DNA from: Casuarius casuarius
Lineage: Eukaryota > Chordata > Aves > Casuariiformes > Casuariidae
Assembly: GCA_003342895.1 (NCBI GenBank)
Contig: PTFA01000024.1
Coordinates: forward strand, 2,521,592-2,585,591
Length of the DNA stretch: 64,000 nt
Direction: 5' to 3'
The translations under genes and the position numbers were made by a program. Shown one piece after another: positions 1 through 14,900 of this stretch. Positions within the stretch are counted from its first letter, which is position 1. The number at the start of each line of letters is the position of its first letter. The notes beneath the pieces were generated by a model. That model worked only from the letters and a program-made list of their open reading frames with translations, had not been told where the DNA came from and made no database searches.

Positions 1-1952
1 AAATAATCCTTTTAAAATAAACAACCATCCTAGCACATCATGTTTCAATGCTTAGCAAAACTCAGCAGGGTAGGCTCTTCTTAGTAAGCTTTATCAGGAG
101 TAAGATGTTGTATTGAATATCAATAAGGAAGCACCTACTGACCTCAAAAGACACAGGAGTTCACCGAAAACCCTCCCTTCTTTTTCTCCTCTCCTACATC
201 TGTCTGCACTCTCCTGAGCAGCATCACAGAGGCAGATTTTTCCTCTGTGTCCTGTATGTCTCTTTGATGTCATTTAAATCATGTCAAATCCTTTGATGTT
301 TAAGATGGTTACAGAATTTATTATTACATTTGACATATTGCACAAAAGGCATTTCCTCTGATGTTTCTGCTAACTGTACCAGATAGAGATCTCAGAAGGG
401 TGCTATCTGCCTACATCCATGGAGAAATGTGTTGGGTACCAGATTGTCTGATCTCTTTTCTCCATGAATAATTCTGCAAGACCAGGTGCATGCATTGGGA
501 ATCTGCTAACACGCCTGATGCATTGGGCTTTTCCAAACAGGGATGTTAAAGGATGTCGTAGCACAGTTCCTCAGGGAGAGCTAGAAAAATACAACATCAA
601 AGGAGAGGCCAGAAGTTTGCAATCTCTCTGTAAGCAAGCCCCAACAGAGAAAAGTGTCAGTACTCACGTATGAGAAAATGAGGGTGTCAGACAATCTGGA
701 CAGTAACTTCTATGAAGCAGTGTACCACAGCAAGGAACTACAATTTAACGTTGAATCGATCTGAAAGGAAACATTTTATTTCAGTTTTACAAACTGATGC
801 ACTTTTTCCCTCTGAAAAACTAAAAGAAAAAGGCTTTTTTTTTTTTCCAGAACTGTGTACCCATTTTAGATAGAAATTTCTATTTCATGATCTATATCTA
901 TTATATACCATAATTTATGTTCTACATCTGGTCTATAATATAATTCATGTAAAACAGTACAGAAAGCTGTGCCTTATATTTTTCCTTGGGCACTTTTGCT
1001 TTGATCTCAATCTAATTTTTTCTAGGCTTTTCTCTAGGATGTTTAGACCATTTTTTGCATCTATCTATACTGACCTCATCGTAATTATCTAAGGCGTACT
1101 TGCATATAGATATGTAAGTATGAGCACACTATCTACTTTTTAGTTGTGTTTCTTGACTTTCACTTAACCAGTGGAACATATCTTTGGGGATTTTGTGTTG
1201 TTCATGCCAAAAAGCAAATTTGCTTTCCACATCAATAGGGATTTTTTCACAGAAATTATCTATAAACCTGAGACTCAGACACAAAAGACATGATAGTGAA
1301 CAAGTAGACTAGGATGATCATGAACTTCCATGTCTTTGGAAGAAAAAAATGTAAGTCTGATTTCTTCTATAATAAACAGAAATAAAATGCTGTTCAGTCC
1401 TTGCTGAATGTGGCTATGTGTGTATGTATATGTATATGTGTGTGGGGGGGGCGCTATATCCTAGGTCAGCTACCCAAGTGTTGTGGTGATGGACACCATG
1501 CAGAAACTAGAAGAAATATGGCCCACTTCCTGCTTGTTATGTTTTATATCTGGAGTTCAAGGGGAATTCCTGCTGAAAAAAATCATAAGGTAAGGTTGAA
1601 AAAGGCTCAAAAATGGATTCAGAGACAAATTGATTCTGACATTTTCTCTCTTATGGCTAGGTAGGTCAAGTAGAACGGCAGGAGCAGACCTTATGTTTTC
1701 TTTTATGAATTTGCTGTAACACTTCAGGGAGAAAAAAGCTTTGGTTAATAGCCGTGTGTCATATGATTGTTGTGAAAAAACATGCTATATTGCCATTTTA
1801 CTGTTTTATGCTGGCTCCTTGCCGTTGCATGAATTTGTCCTTTAAATGCAGCTGTTTACACTACAATAGACGCTTCAGTGATGAGTTCTATTATGAAAGC
1901 AATAATCAAGAGAAAAAACTAAGCCTCTTCTATCCAGAAAAGAGTCAGCTGG
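1..1952. other. Intergenic, no gene seen
   Basis: AT-rich unique sequence, apart from the TG microsatellite at 1415-1451. Short open frames (under 90 codons) look random. The CR1 fragment at 1953 may extend a little into the end of this stretch. Confidence 0.6.
1415..1451 (+). repeat. TG/TATG microsatellite ending in a G run
   Basis: Alternating TATG, TGTG and TATA steps followed by eight G. Intergenic. Confidence 0.85.
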
Positions 1953-2165
1953 GGGGATTCAATAGAGGTCTATAAAAGGATAAATTGCATAGAGTGACTG
2001 GGTAGGGACGTGAAATAAAATTGAGAAGACAGGTTCAAAACAAATTCAACACGTTCTTCACACCTTGAAGTCCCTAATTAAGCTGTGGAACCCCCTGCCA
2101 TGGGGTGCTGTAGACACCAAAGTCTGTGAGATAGATCAGGAGGCAAATGGCCATGCTTATGAAAG
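1953..2165 (+). mobile_element. CR1 LINE fragment, 3' region
   Basis: The sequence follows the 3' part of a reptile-type CR1: AATAGAGGTCTATAAAA near 1960, then GTTCAAAACAAA near 2033, TTCTTCACACC near 2053 and GTGGAACCCCCTGCCATGG near 2086. These are in the same order and spacing as the family. It is truncated at the 5' end and heavily mutated, with no open frame. The type resembles CR1 copies common in turtles and crocodilians, which points to an old insertion. Confidence 0.85.
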
Positions 2166-2816
2166 AGAAATCCTTTAAAGAGTTTTGAATACAAAGATCT
2201 TTCTATTAAAAAGATACCATGTCTGGATCAGGAAGTTCCTCATATACAAATTGTTGGTAGCTGGGAAAATATTCAGCAGTTTTGACCTGTTCATAAATTC
2301 TTCCCTGGCCATTTGCTTTTGGCTGCTGTTGGAGACAGGATCTTGGGCTAGCTTGTTCTGGTACAGTCTTTCTTATATTATTGTCTTAAAAAAATACATA
2401 CTGCTGTGTAAAATACAATTTCTCAATATGTGAAAGGGAAATCTAGCAATCCTTGAAAGATCTTCTGCCAGGAGCAGAACTGGGGAATGAATGAGAGAGC
2501 TTGTGAGTGAATAAACATAGCCTGTGACACTTGAAAAGCAGAGCACAAATGTATTGCTTTCACATACATATGAAAAAAATGTTTTTTTTTTTTAGTGAAA
2601 AGGAATAGACAGTTTTACTTCAGCTGCATCTGGCTAGCTCAATTTAGCTGGTCTGGCACAGAAATGTGTGCTACTTTGAGCAGGATGTGAGCATGTACCT
2701 TTTGCGGAGATGCCTACAGACTTCAGAAGGCCTCTTCAAACTCATTATGAAGGAGAAGAAATGAATAAATAGTGGTCATTGCCACTGATATTAAGGAGTC
2801 CTTGCCCCCTGCCCCC

Positions 2817-2819
<3 letters not shown>

Positions 2820-2848
<29 letters not shown>
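2820..2848 (+). repeat. 29-base poly-T tract
   Basis: Uninterrupted T run just after CCCCCCC. Seen from the - strand it is a poly-A, as at the end of a retrocopy, but the adjacent sequence matches no gene or LINE I recognise. Confidence 0.9.
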
Positions 2849-2855
<7 letters not shown>

Positions 2856-5800
2856 CAAAACACAATATGCTTAAAAGCTGAGTTAGGGGAAAGACTCTTG
2901 CAGTTTGCATTCAGATGTCTTAACTTGCAACATAGACACAAAGAGCACTTATATTTTGAAAAAAAACATTCATAAACCATCTGTCAGTAAAGGAATTGCC
3001 TATGCAACATGTTCACTGTGACAAAGTGTAATATAGCAGCCTGGCAATAATTTACATTTATAACATCCCCCTCCTAAGATCTGTGTGGGTTACACTCACA
3101 GTTCCCTTAAGCCTTGCAAGTGTTAGGGCTTTAGTTTTTGGACTCCTATCTTTTAACCATCCTGCTGACTGCAATAATTTCCTTTGGAGCCCTGAGATTT
3201 GCTAGGTACTTCCCAAAGCAACATCTGAGCCATACAGCAAAAATCTCACAAAGCGTTTAGCATAGTGTAACAAAAGGGTAAAAAGACAATAAGCACAAAG
3301 AAGAAAAGGAGAAAGGAGAGTAATGTAAGAAAAATTGTTACGGCGATCCCAGCAGAACATACCTGGAAGGTATACAAAGGGTACGGTGTTGTTCCACTGC
3401 TTGGGGTCAGGATTTTTCACTGAAGGCTTATTCTATACTGCTACCATTGTAGAGGGGCTACAAGGAATGAGAGAGGCTTGAGCTTGCCTCTAGAGTGTTT
3501 CTTGCACACAGCCTCTCATGGAAAGGCAAGAAAGTTAATGGGAAAAGCTAATTAACTAGGCATCTAGAGAAGAGAGGAGCAGGAGGGCATTTGGAGAAGA
3601 AAGCGTGCCCACCAAGAATAGGACCAATATGACTGCTCGTGTAGTGGTTCTTTGGGAGCCCCTATCTTTGTTGGTTTTGTGTACAGTTCCTTTTCCAGTA
3701 GGGACTCATGTAATATAGTTAAATAATGAGGAGAGATGGAAGCACAATGTGCAGCTTTGGAAGTGATGTTAACCTTTGAGGTGGTGAAGAGGGATATGAA
3801 AATGTAGTGATGGGTATATTTTATACGACAGAGTGCATTCACACAGTGCCTATAAAACCTGAGCTCCTAACTCTTTATAGGTAAGAAATTAAAATGCATT
3901 TCTTCCTAAAGTATTTTTGATTTGTTTGGGGGTTTTGATTTTGTTTTGTCTTTTAATGAGATTTTTCCACTTTGCATATTCTTCTTACAATGCAGGATGA
4001 CGGAGTTGCAGCTCAGGAATCTCAAACTGGGAACAGGGGAGGTGGCTTTAAGTAGTTGTGGAAGAGAGAGATTGGGACATTTTGTGCACCAGTTTACAGT
4101 CTTTGGCTCAGAACAATATTTCTAGTATCTTGTTTTCCTGAACAATGAAATCTCACGTAATATCTACAAGACAGAAGAAAACGAACATCTGACATAATAC
4201 AAAAAGAAAACATAAAATATACAAGTTCTACATTTAGGAAGTCCACTGATAAATGTCATTATCATTTTACCAGCTGCATAGGCCTTTTGCCCTGCCAGTA
4301 TTCCCTGGCAATTTATGATTTTTCTTTCATTTTGACTCTTCCATTCACTGTAATTTGATTGTGGAGCCTGTATATCACATCTGCCCTCAATACTCATATA
4401 CGCTTATTAGAGTCTTAATGCTGTAAAACAAACAACTATTTATCTTTTTTCCTACACTTCCAGTTTAAACTGATTTCTTCTCCCCGTATAGCCTACCAAT
4501 AGTACTGAAGCTGCGTTCATATACTACTTGTAGTCTGTGAGGTTGTTGGAAGTACTCTTCATCTGGTCCTCAGAACTAGATTAAACTGCAAAATTTATGG
4601 AATCGTTTTTTTATGGCATGAGTGGAGGGCAGCAAAGAAGAAAGTGTGCACCTTGATGTTGGTACATAATGCTAGTTGTTCAGAAATCACAGCGCTGTAT
4701 AGCTATCAAGTGACACATTGTAAAGAAGTAGAAGGTTACACTGGGTTCTCACCAACACGGGGCTTCTATATCAAATCTTCTCTCTTCATTTACTTTTCTC
4801 TGTGTGCAGGCTCAAACACTATTGCCTACACTGTAGAGAAGCTATTGTGCTATTATTTGACACTGTTAAACTAATTTCTAATCTATTTGACACCAATATC
4901 AGATTCTTGCCTCTTAAGCCAAAAGAATTGCTTTCAAGCTGCAGAGGAAATGACTCAAAGCTCTGGTTATTACTGATTTGATAACAAACACGGATGCATT
5001 TCTGATCTGAACACGTGAAAGAATCCAAGATGAATATAGCGAGGGAAGTCTTTCACACTTCTACATTACGAATTGCTAGACAAATTATTAGTATGTATCA
5101 TTGATAGCAACTTAGAGACATTATTAAACTATCAACCTGACACAATTACTGCATACAAATCTCATCTTGCTGATGTCAGCTTAAATGGACATGCAAGATA
5201 GCGAGGCCAAGCTTTATGCAATTTCCCAGTGAAGTAAGTTCAAGTGTGACTTGCTTAGTGGCATGGTTATTTCAGAACCAGCAAGTAGCTGGTCACTGCT
5301 GGAGGCACGAACCTCGCTGACCCTCATAGCCCTAAAGATCCCCTTTGTAGTTAGGTGGAGCCGCAAAGAAGCACCAAGTCATCATTCAACAAAACCCTGA
5401 TATAACTTCAGTAACTGTTGACACTGCATCTTTATGTTATCCTGTATTTGTACAGTAACGCATACACCATGCCCTGGCTGCATATCGGAGTGATTTCCTC
5501 CTCTGATCAAAGATTCAGGCTGCGGATACGGTAGAAATCAGCTTTCGTGGTTTGGAAACATCTCTCTTTCCTGGGGAGAAAGAAAGAACAGCTCCTGGAG
5601 CCCCTTCCCTACAGGGTGGCCAGCCCTCGCTGCTCCCTGATGCTAAGACCTAGATTTTCATGGGGAATTGTCTGCAAAGAACAGTTTATACTTAATACTA
5701 ATGCTATTCATAAAGTAGCTGAAAACTTTCTGGATACAACTTTTTTTTGGTCAGAAAAGATAGTCTTGTCAAAACTCTTTTTTTTTGCCAGAAATTGCCA

Positions 5801-8800
5801 ATAAAAAATAAAATGTTAACTGGAAGAAGCCAAACTCTTTGCTTCATTAATGTCATTTTATTTGACTTCTATAAGGTATTATATATTACATATGAATAAT
5901 TTAATATGAAAAGTTAATCTGATATATAGCATAGCTGAAACATCTAAACAAAAATTACTGAAAGATGGTACTATTTGACATTGCAATAAGAGAATGCTTC
6001 AGTGAGTTTGTTCCAAAGTTAGAAAGTGGATTTTTATTTTTCAGTATTAATGCTGACATTTTGACTTCTTTCCCCACCCCTTCAGAGAAGAGAAAATAAA
6101 ATAAAATTTGAAAGACTGTGAAAAAATATTTGAAATGCAGTGGAAATTCTAGAAAGCAAGAGAGATATCTGGTACAGAAATGTTACAGAAATCATACCAC
6201 AGTTACTCCAACATAAGTTTGTATATGTATTTTAAGTAGGAAAAAGGAATGTTTAGAATCCATATCTCTAGCTTTAGCATTGGTAGCACTGAACACAAAA
6301 AATCCTTTCTTCGCTCAACCCATCATGAAAAAGGAATGCAATTTTAAGACAACAGAATTTAGTATTTTTTCTGTTTTCTTTAGAAATTGTATTTTCACTT
6401 ACTGCTAATGTTTTTTTTGGCGGGGGGAAATTCAAAGGTGAAGGATATCCACTGACCTGCTGCAGCTGGTAGCAAAAGCCCATAAATTTTACCGATTCAA
6501 TGGTGCGAGAAGAGGCAAGGTGGGCACATATCAACCTCCTTTCTGGTTCTGCCTTGATTCCCACAACTCTTCCCGGGACAGAGTTTGGCTCAGTCTGAGA
6601 GCAGATACAAAATGCAGCTGTTTTCAGGGCCCTGGCATGAAAATGCAGGAATTGAAAAAGAGGGATAAAAAAGCCTCGAGGTGTTTTGTCATCAGTAACC
6701 ATGAAAGCCTGTGAAAGCTTGATGGGATCAGCTGCTCCAAAAGTGAAGGAAGAAAGCCAGCTGGTGCAGAGTCAGTGCCCAGACTGCGATAGCACAGGCT
6801 TAACCACAAGATGGCTTAATCATCTGTTAGAGGTGGAGGGCACCAGAGCCCAAAACAGGATTTATTTCAGATGCCATCAGAAGGGAAAAGCACAAGAGCA
6901 TGCCAGTGACTTGCTTGAAGAAGAGCTCAGAGGAAAACAGGCTGCAATATGGGGAAGTGTCACATGGAAAGGGATAGCATGTGGGCTAGGAAGTGATTTT
7001 TGGCCCACAACATCCATCTGTTGCAATAATTGATGGGATTAGACATACTGTAGTATGCTGTATTTTCCTATACTGGTGAAAGGAAATACTAAAGAAATGT
7101 TCATTCAGTCAGCAGGAGGAAGGAAAGTGGGGTTTTAGTAGTGACTGCATTGTCTAATCCAAATGTACCGAAAAGTAAATGGTATTGTTATGACTGAAGT
7201 TAGCAGAGCACTATGAATCACTGTTGACCTAAGAATAAATATCTTTGACAGTTATCCTTAAAATGATGTTCTCTGGATAACTTACCTTTTGAATCCTAAT
7301 TCTCCCCCTTCCCTTTCCCCCCTCAATGTCTGGCATGCATCTAATCAAAATATAAGGAACACAGAGTGTTTTCTCCTTGTTTTTTAAAGTTCTTTTAGAT
7401 GAAAATCAACATCATAACACAAGATGAATCTCTTTTGCACATTACTAATACATTGTATGAAAAGGAACCAAAACTATTTACTTAAACAATGCAGAAAATA
7501 CTCCTCTCTAAAATTCAGCAACATGTAACTCACGAAAATGGTTAGACTGATTTTCAAGAAATGAAGCTACGTCGGTAGTACCAGTAGAAAGTAAGAAAAC
7601 TGTATGTAACCATACACAGCATCAAGCCTCTCCAACTGCCTGAGGAAGATCAGTTAATGATTTCTCAGTGTCCCCAGGCTCTCCTGAAAATCTTTGTAGT
7701 CAAGAATAAACTCAAGTAACCTGTGGCCAGTTTCATGCTTTTCCTCTAAAATATATTAGCCTCCATAGAGGAAACTTTGATTAATTCTATGAAATGTGTA
7801 GGCACAAAGGAAGAGGTCTTTAAAGGACAGAACTTTTGTCCTACAAAGCTATTAAGTGATGTATAAAAAGGAGAAAGTCCCAAATTAGTTTATGCGCATA
7901 CACAGAAACAAAGACACATACGCATTCATCAGTATTTAGATAGAGAGTGGGGGATATCTAGGCTGCAAAAGGTTTCTCCAGAAGAATGTGGAAGGGGGAA
8001 GCAACAGGCATTATTTGGTTTAAGGAAATGAGTGTCCAAATTAATGTGTACCCACAACCTTCCCAGCAAAAGATTTGTGAGTAGCATTGTGTCTAACTTC
8101 TAAATATAGCATTTGCTGAGAAGAAAGTAAGGGAGCTGCAAGCATTATTCAATCTATGTCTGGCAAAAGACCCCTACTGATACCTCCAGGATCTCAGTGG
8201 AGACTCAGTTTGCCATGGCCAAGTCATGTTATGATCAGGAAGAGAATGGTGACTGATGCAAATCTTTCTTAAGATGCAGTGTTTCAGCACTGAATATAAT
8301 TTAGTGTCCTGCAATGTCATCATGTCCATTTGGACAACGAATCACCAGCTTGCTAAGGCAGAAGCAGATGCAAGAGAAACATCAGCATTTTCACAATTTA
8401 TGATGACATAGGCATGACCACAGATCCAGGGTCAGAGACAATATTGTCTTTGCAAATGAGACACTTCCCATACTCCTGCTTATCCCAGATAAAGCAAGGG
8501 ATTAGTTATCATTTCCTTTCCCTGCTGGAAATCAGAAGTGGAAGTGAAAGTTCGATTGTCTGTGGTCTTCTTCTACTGCAGAAAGAATATGTTGAGAATT
8601 AGTAACAGATCTGTGTGCTCAGAAAAGGGGAAGGAATCCACACCCTCAGGGCTGAGCAGTCACTCTTTGGCTTCCCTTCGTCGAACAGGGTGAGGCCTGG
8701 AATTACCAGGTACTGCAAATACCATTTTCTGATTCCAGAAGAAACCAGAAGATCATTTTCAGGTCACCCATATCTGCAGCCTTCTGCCTTAAGAGCCAGA

Positions 8801-10712
8801 AGGGCTTAAATATCCCCCATCAGTGCTCAATGTAGCTAACTACTGATAGTTTGCTACCTGGCATGGTAACTCATGATAGCCAAGAATGGTCTGTAAGAAG
8901 TGCAACACCTTTGACTGCTGAGTGTGGCACTGGAACAGGAGTATCAACTCTCAGAGCCACTGATGAGGTCTCAGAAACCTCTCTGAGGGAGGCCATTCCC
9001 CTCAGGACGGCGTTGCTAACAGACCATGCAAAATCAGCCAGAGCATCAGAAACTCGTGCTCCAGCAGAAGCTGGGACAGTGGTCAGTGGTCAGAAGGTGA
9101 GGTTTGTGGGACTGGGCGTGCATCAGCTTGAATCTCAGCTCTCTGCCCAGCTGGGGAGATCCGTGATGGGGAAATACTCAAGGTATGAAAAGGCAGTAAG
9201 AGGAGCTTGTCATTTACGTCTTGTAACAGGTAAAAAGAGGTCATCAGAAAATTTTGCAGCCGGGAGGCGACCGCCATCCAATGTGATAACTGGCATAATT
9301 TTTTTAAAATATCTGTGTTTCTGCAAAAGTCCTGATCTCAGCACAGAATGTAATTTCTTGGATTTTATCTTCTGTGTAGTAAAATGAATCACTGGCCATA
9401 GTCGGAACCCTGGACAGAATCATAATAGAATTATTAAACAATAACAGCAACAGCAGGCAAAACATTCATGACACATGGCAGTAAGTAAGGTTGGTTCATT
9501 TCCCTTTGCTGCTTTAGAAACTGTTACTTCAGCTCTTTCCCTTTGGCTGGCTTTCCTCCTTAGTGCTGACTCAGAAGCAGGTGAGCCAAGGATGGGTTTG
9601 TTCCGCCATATAGTAATGACTCCTCTTTAATATTTTCCTTAGAACAAAAAGGATTGTTTTCTTTCTTTTACATCTTATAATTGCCCCTTTTTGTATAAAC
9701 AGAAAAAAATAGTGTTTTCAAAAGCGTCACTAACTGGTGATTAATATCTTGATAAGGAGCACTTTGGCAACTTAATGGCTTGCTTAAAGAGAGCTCTTGC
9801 AGAAGTGCTAATTTTTCACTTCTGGATCTGTTTTTTTACTGTTTTTTGATTCAAGAGTGTCTCTCTGCACATCTTATTCACTCCTGCTTTTGCTCTTTCA
9901 TATAGAGGATTTATAAATTCCATCACAGAGCAATATGAACTTATGATTCAATAGGTGATGATAGGATTGTTTGGAAATAGAAGGTAAATTAATCCATAAA
10001 AAATAATTGCTTCATTTTCTTTTGTCACAGTGAACCATTTTCTGTGCACATAATCCTTTTCTTGTACTGCAGAGTACCAGCAGGACTAGTACGTCCAGCC
10101 TAATTATACTCTGGATGACAGAACTGAGTTAATATGGGATGAGAAAGGTATCCTAACCCTCGCGCTACTTAAACGAACTTCTGTTTATAATTTATACATA
10201 ATAGAATCCAAAGCCTCCTTGATTCTTTTTATAACCATTTCTAATGCTTACTCTGACTCAGTCACACAACACAAATGGCTATAAACAGAGATGTGCAAAA
10301 CAACTGACTCAACCTGACGCGTGTTTGCTGCGAGTGTTCAACTATGTTTTCCCTTTGCAACTGGAATACATACATTTTTCCTCTGGTCACAGAGATGCTC
10401 TGTTCTGATGGAAATCAGAATATTTCAAATATACATTGCAACAGAAGGGGACACAAGGTCCTACAGAGGAGCCTGGGCATATTTTTAGCCATAGTAAATA
10501 CAGACAGTTGCAGGTGACTGAAAACCATGGCTTCTCATAATTTTTACAGTAAATGGGAGGCAAATGGCCTTTACGCCTGGGCTGATGCTCTTTAATGAAA
10601 GTTTGGAAGCTGGAACATTTGCCTGAAGCAACCTGCAGCTGCGCTGAGCCACTGGTGATGAGGTAGGAGCTGAAAAGCCCAGTTTGAGTTCCTGACCCCC
10701 CTCTGCCTTTGC

Positions 10713-10773
10713 AAGAGGAGAAGAAAGAAAAAGAAAGAAGAAGAAGAAGAAGAAGAAGAAAGAAGAAGAAGAA
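10713..10773 (+). repeat. GAA-rich microsatellite
   Basis: 61 bases of pure purine, mostly GAA units with some GAAA, in intergenic DNA. The open reading frame on the opposite strand, with a run of Leu and Phe, is a by-product. Confidence 0.95.
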
Positions 10774-11886
10774 CCCTAACTGTCTTCTACCAAAATAAGC
10801 AAACTTGTACCATTGCAGTGTCACTGAAAGGCACAATACTATGTCTACGGACTTATTGTTGGTACATATAACATTACTTTAAACGGAGAGCGCCATGTGC
10901 TGGGGAGTTTTGAAAAGCGAGTAGTAGTTGTTTCACATGAAAACTTCCCATGCAAAGCAACTAGTTGAATGGATCATCACCACCAGCATCAATTCAGAAA
11001 TCCCGTTCTTCTCCACGCTTGTCTAATCTTCACTACTCATATCTGTGTTTGGTGTAAGAGGAGTATGGTGCTGGTCCAGGGTACCATATAATCCTAAAAA
11101 TATTCACATTTATGTTCTGGTGTGTATCCTAAACTTCTCTAATGTAGCTGATTTTTTTTTCGGCTGAGCAAATTTCCAGACCTTCAGGAAATGTTAGCTT
11201 ATGTGCGTTTCAGTTCCTAAAAGTGTTCACATGTGACCAGCCTTCAGAAGCACATGGTTGGCAGCAGCCCACTGGTTTCAAATTCAATTACGTCAGTTGT
11301 GTTGCACTGCTTGAAGCAGAAAAAGACTAGCACTGCATTTTTTTTAATTTTGTCACCATCCTCTCGGAGAGTAAGCAAGCTGCAAGATCTGTGCTAATTA
11401 CATTTTCTGGATAAATTATAAAAATTGCATGAAACGTCCTTTCAAAATGTTGCATTTTTATTGGCTGGACTGTGGAAATTGAATACATAAATGCATAGCA
11501 CCCAAATAACAGGAAGGACTGCGTTCTAACCAGTAATCAGCACAGATTCAATGACCACAGTAGCTGCGACTCCCAAAGCATCAAGGAGCAGCAAGCACTC
11601 ACTGACTGAACAAGGCACTGGGAATTTTGGCCAAATCCCTCAATTTAAATGCCTCCTTTTCCCCTGAATTTTGAATGGAGATAGGGAACTGTCAGATTAC
11701 CTATGAAGATAAAAAGGGGGGTTTTGTACAGTATTTTGAGCATAATATTTACTACCTGGATGTACTGCAGTATCTTACTTTGGAGCTAATAGATAATTAC
11801 CTGATATATACATTGATTTTAGCCACTATAAAGTTTTGTTAAAGGTACTGTTATCTAAATGAACTCCCTCATTTTACAGGCTTTAC

Positions 11887-11942
11887 ATATATATATATAC
11901 ACATACACACATGCATACACACAAACACACATATATACACAG
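11887..11942 (+). repeat. TA/CA microsatellite
   Basis: A TATATATATA run passes into an imperfect ACAC/ATACAC run. Compound dinucleotide repeat in intergenic DNA. Confidence 0.9.
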
Positions 11943-14900
11943 AGAGCAAGAAATATATAATTTTAAAATGCAGTCTAATTAAAACTGCAAAACTGCACAG
12001 GTACAGGGAAATTATGTTACTGGGTTTGACCAATCTAACCATTAAAGTTCATGAATGCAGAGAATGGTCTATTCAGAAATGAATTGAAAGCAGTACAATC
12101 CCCTTTGGTGACATGCTGTTGTCATTTAAAACTATATAATCCAGACAATTTCAGCAGAAACTGTAGCTTTAGAAAATCAGATGTCCACTATTTTACATTC
12201 TTCATTGCAAAATAACCAACTAGGACAGTTTTTACATTTTTTCTTCATGATTTTTCCATTTCATCCCTTAAATTTATGGTCATCTCTGATTTTCTTCAAC
12301 TTCTTGCACTGCCTGTTCATGGCAGAATGCCCTTTACCACAGCCTCAAAGACATTATTTTAACATTCTTCCGACATCTGTTGTCCTCCATGCGACTACAG
12401 ACAAAATAGTTCTTATTTTCTATTTCATCTACTGATTCACCTTTACTGCTTGTCTTCCTCTTCCGTACCCTAGGCTGAGGATTTTGGGAGCTGGATCCTG
12501 AAATCCTACCATGTCTGAAGCAATTTTGTCTGCCCAACAACTCCTTTCCCTTTCCCTACTATGCAGAAGTCTCATTGCACTTAATAGGATCCTGACTACA
12601 CGCTTCTGTTGATATCTATTTAAAATTCATACATATTCAGATTAAAAAAAATTAACTCATCCCCACACTGAGTTATGTAAGATTCTTCACTGGGGGTATT
12701 TGGCATAAGTGGGTGAAGAATTTTCTTGTAAAAAATATTTTTTATGACTAACATGAAAATATTTTGGGATAAAGTTTTATCCACCAACAAGGTAATCCAC
12801 ATGGTAAATGTTTACAGAAAACTCCTTTGTGCTATTTCGTCAAAGAAAAGGGCTTTAAAATGGTTGCAGCTATGCCTTACTCCATTCTAAAGGCCTTTAT
12901 TCTGTGAAAAGGCAGTTTAAAGATACCCATAATGAAAATTGCACTCTAATAAATTACAGAGCTAATTTATTTGCTTGGCTTTGCTTTGTCCTGCTTTGCA
13001 AGGCCAGAATTGTGATAATGGGCTAGAAGGTGAAAGGAGCACTGGGAGACAAAATAAGTACAGCATTAGCTTAAATTAACTATGCTTGGGAGAGGATGCA
13101 AACAACAAAGACTACTGCATTATTCTAGCCCATATCTCTTTTTTTATTTTAGTGGCAAGAAATCAGTGAGAAGGCTAACAGTCTTTCCGGCTGAAAAAGA
13201 TGCGTCCAATTTCAGAATCTGAGTTTTAGGGCAATGATTTTGACATAAATGAGCATCATATGTGCCCTAAATTATCCGTCCCTTTCGTATCACTAGCTAT
13301 TCCTTTCCCTCAGCTGTTTCTGCTCTGCATTACCCGAGAAAATGCAGAACAGAACACTGAACACAGGATACTCTAGTTTGCATTTCCAGCGTTGCCTGAA
13401 GTGTAATCTAATATTGGCTCGAGTTGCATCTGTTGGACTTCACACAAGACCGCAGATTTCACACAGACCATCCTTAAAAAGATGAGGAAAAAATGTGTAT
13501 TCTTGACAATTATTTTTAATGCAAAGATGAGGATATACTGCATCAACAAAAAAAAAAGTGTCACACAATTTCTTAATTCAAGACAGACAAGTTTTCGGAG
13601 GGCTGACATAACGGCATGGATTTCACTGTGCACATCCCAATCTTGAGTTCAAATGAATGAGAAATAAACCCAAATCATGAGTCCAGTGAAGAGAAAAAAA
13701 AAACTAAATCTTTTTCTTATATCCAGTTTTCACTGGGGGAAAACTATTAGATACTAATCAGCTAAGGAATATGTTGAAAAATGCATTAAAAATAGTACCG
13801 GAGACTCAGAGCCATATGTTTGGCCTTGGTCCAGCCTTTTTGTGCCAAGGCAGCAGGAAGAGATGGCCAAAGAGCCGACTGAACTAGTCTCTTGAGGACC
13901 TGATGGTAAAAGCACCCAAATGGTGGTAAAAGATGGGCAAAGAAGTCCAGAGTGTCCTACTCGGTGCCTCACAGGTCTCGTGCAGGCAGTGTAAAGAGGC
14001 ATGAACAGGAGAGCTGAGATATAGGTGGATCAATGCCCTGGCCATCCCTAGGTGTCGGATGGGTCCGTCAGAAACGAGGCACTTCAGCGAATATGACACT
14101 TGCATTAGCTGCTCTTCCTCCCTTACCTATTCTGAAGTTGGATACAACATGGGAGGGATTTCGTGTGATGCCCAGAGATAGTCATTTTACTTCTGCACAG
14201 CTGATAAGTCTGGTAGAGCCACAGCCTATGTCTGTAGGGGAGCTGCGCATGGCACTGAGCTGGGGATGAAAGACAGCATGAAACACATTCCCCCCCCTTG
14301 TGAATCCCATGTTGCAAAGAGCTTGACCCAAACCAGGCAGCCTTACTCTTCCAAACCCAAACAGGACCTTTTTCTTCTCATGTGTTAGCTGTACATAATG
14401 ATAGACCTGTCCTGAGCTTTCCTATGCTTGGGCTTTATATTCGAGCTATTCAGCTGCATCAAAAAGATCTTGTCTGAAAGCAGTGTCTGCAGAATCAGCT
14501 CCTGTATAACTCTATCAGCTTGAAAGGAGCTATTTATGAGATAAGGTTCAAATGCATTACTACAATATGGAATGGGCATTTAAATACCAACAAATTCTGA
14601 GCCAGAGCGGAAAGGAAGCAATTTGTTGCTTCCATCTATGTGTTTTAACACTTGTTATCTTTCTTAGCTTTGTTTCTGATTAGTCAGAACATTACTATTG
14701 CAGAAAGCTGCAGATCAATTTACACAAAAATTAAAATGCAGCATTAACATTCTTTATTGCCCAAAATCAAGCACTGTGACATGGTGCGCGGTCTGGTGAA
14801 AGTATGGTGGCCCGGCATCTAGAAATACCATGCTGGGGAAAGCTCTAAAGAATTATCCTCTTAAACATATCTTTTGTACCACATCTAACCTACCTCACAT

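Noticed and set aside
2820..2848. Poly-T considered as the tail of a - strand processed pseudogene
   Set aside because: No coding remnant, LINE end or target-site duplication could be recognised beside it.
10387..10836. 149-codon - strand frame with Leu/Phe runs, considered as a membrane protein
   Set aside because: The hydrophobic run is a translation of the GAA/TTC microsatellite.
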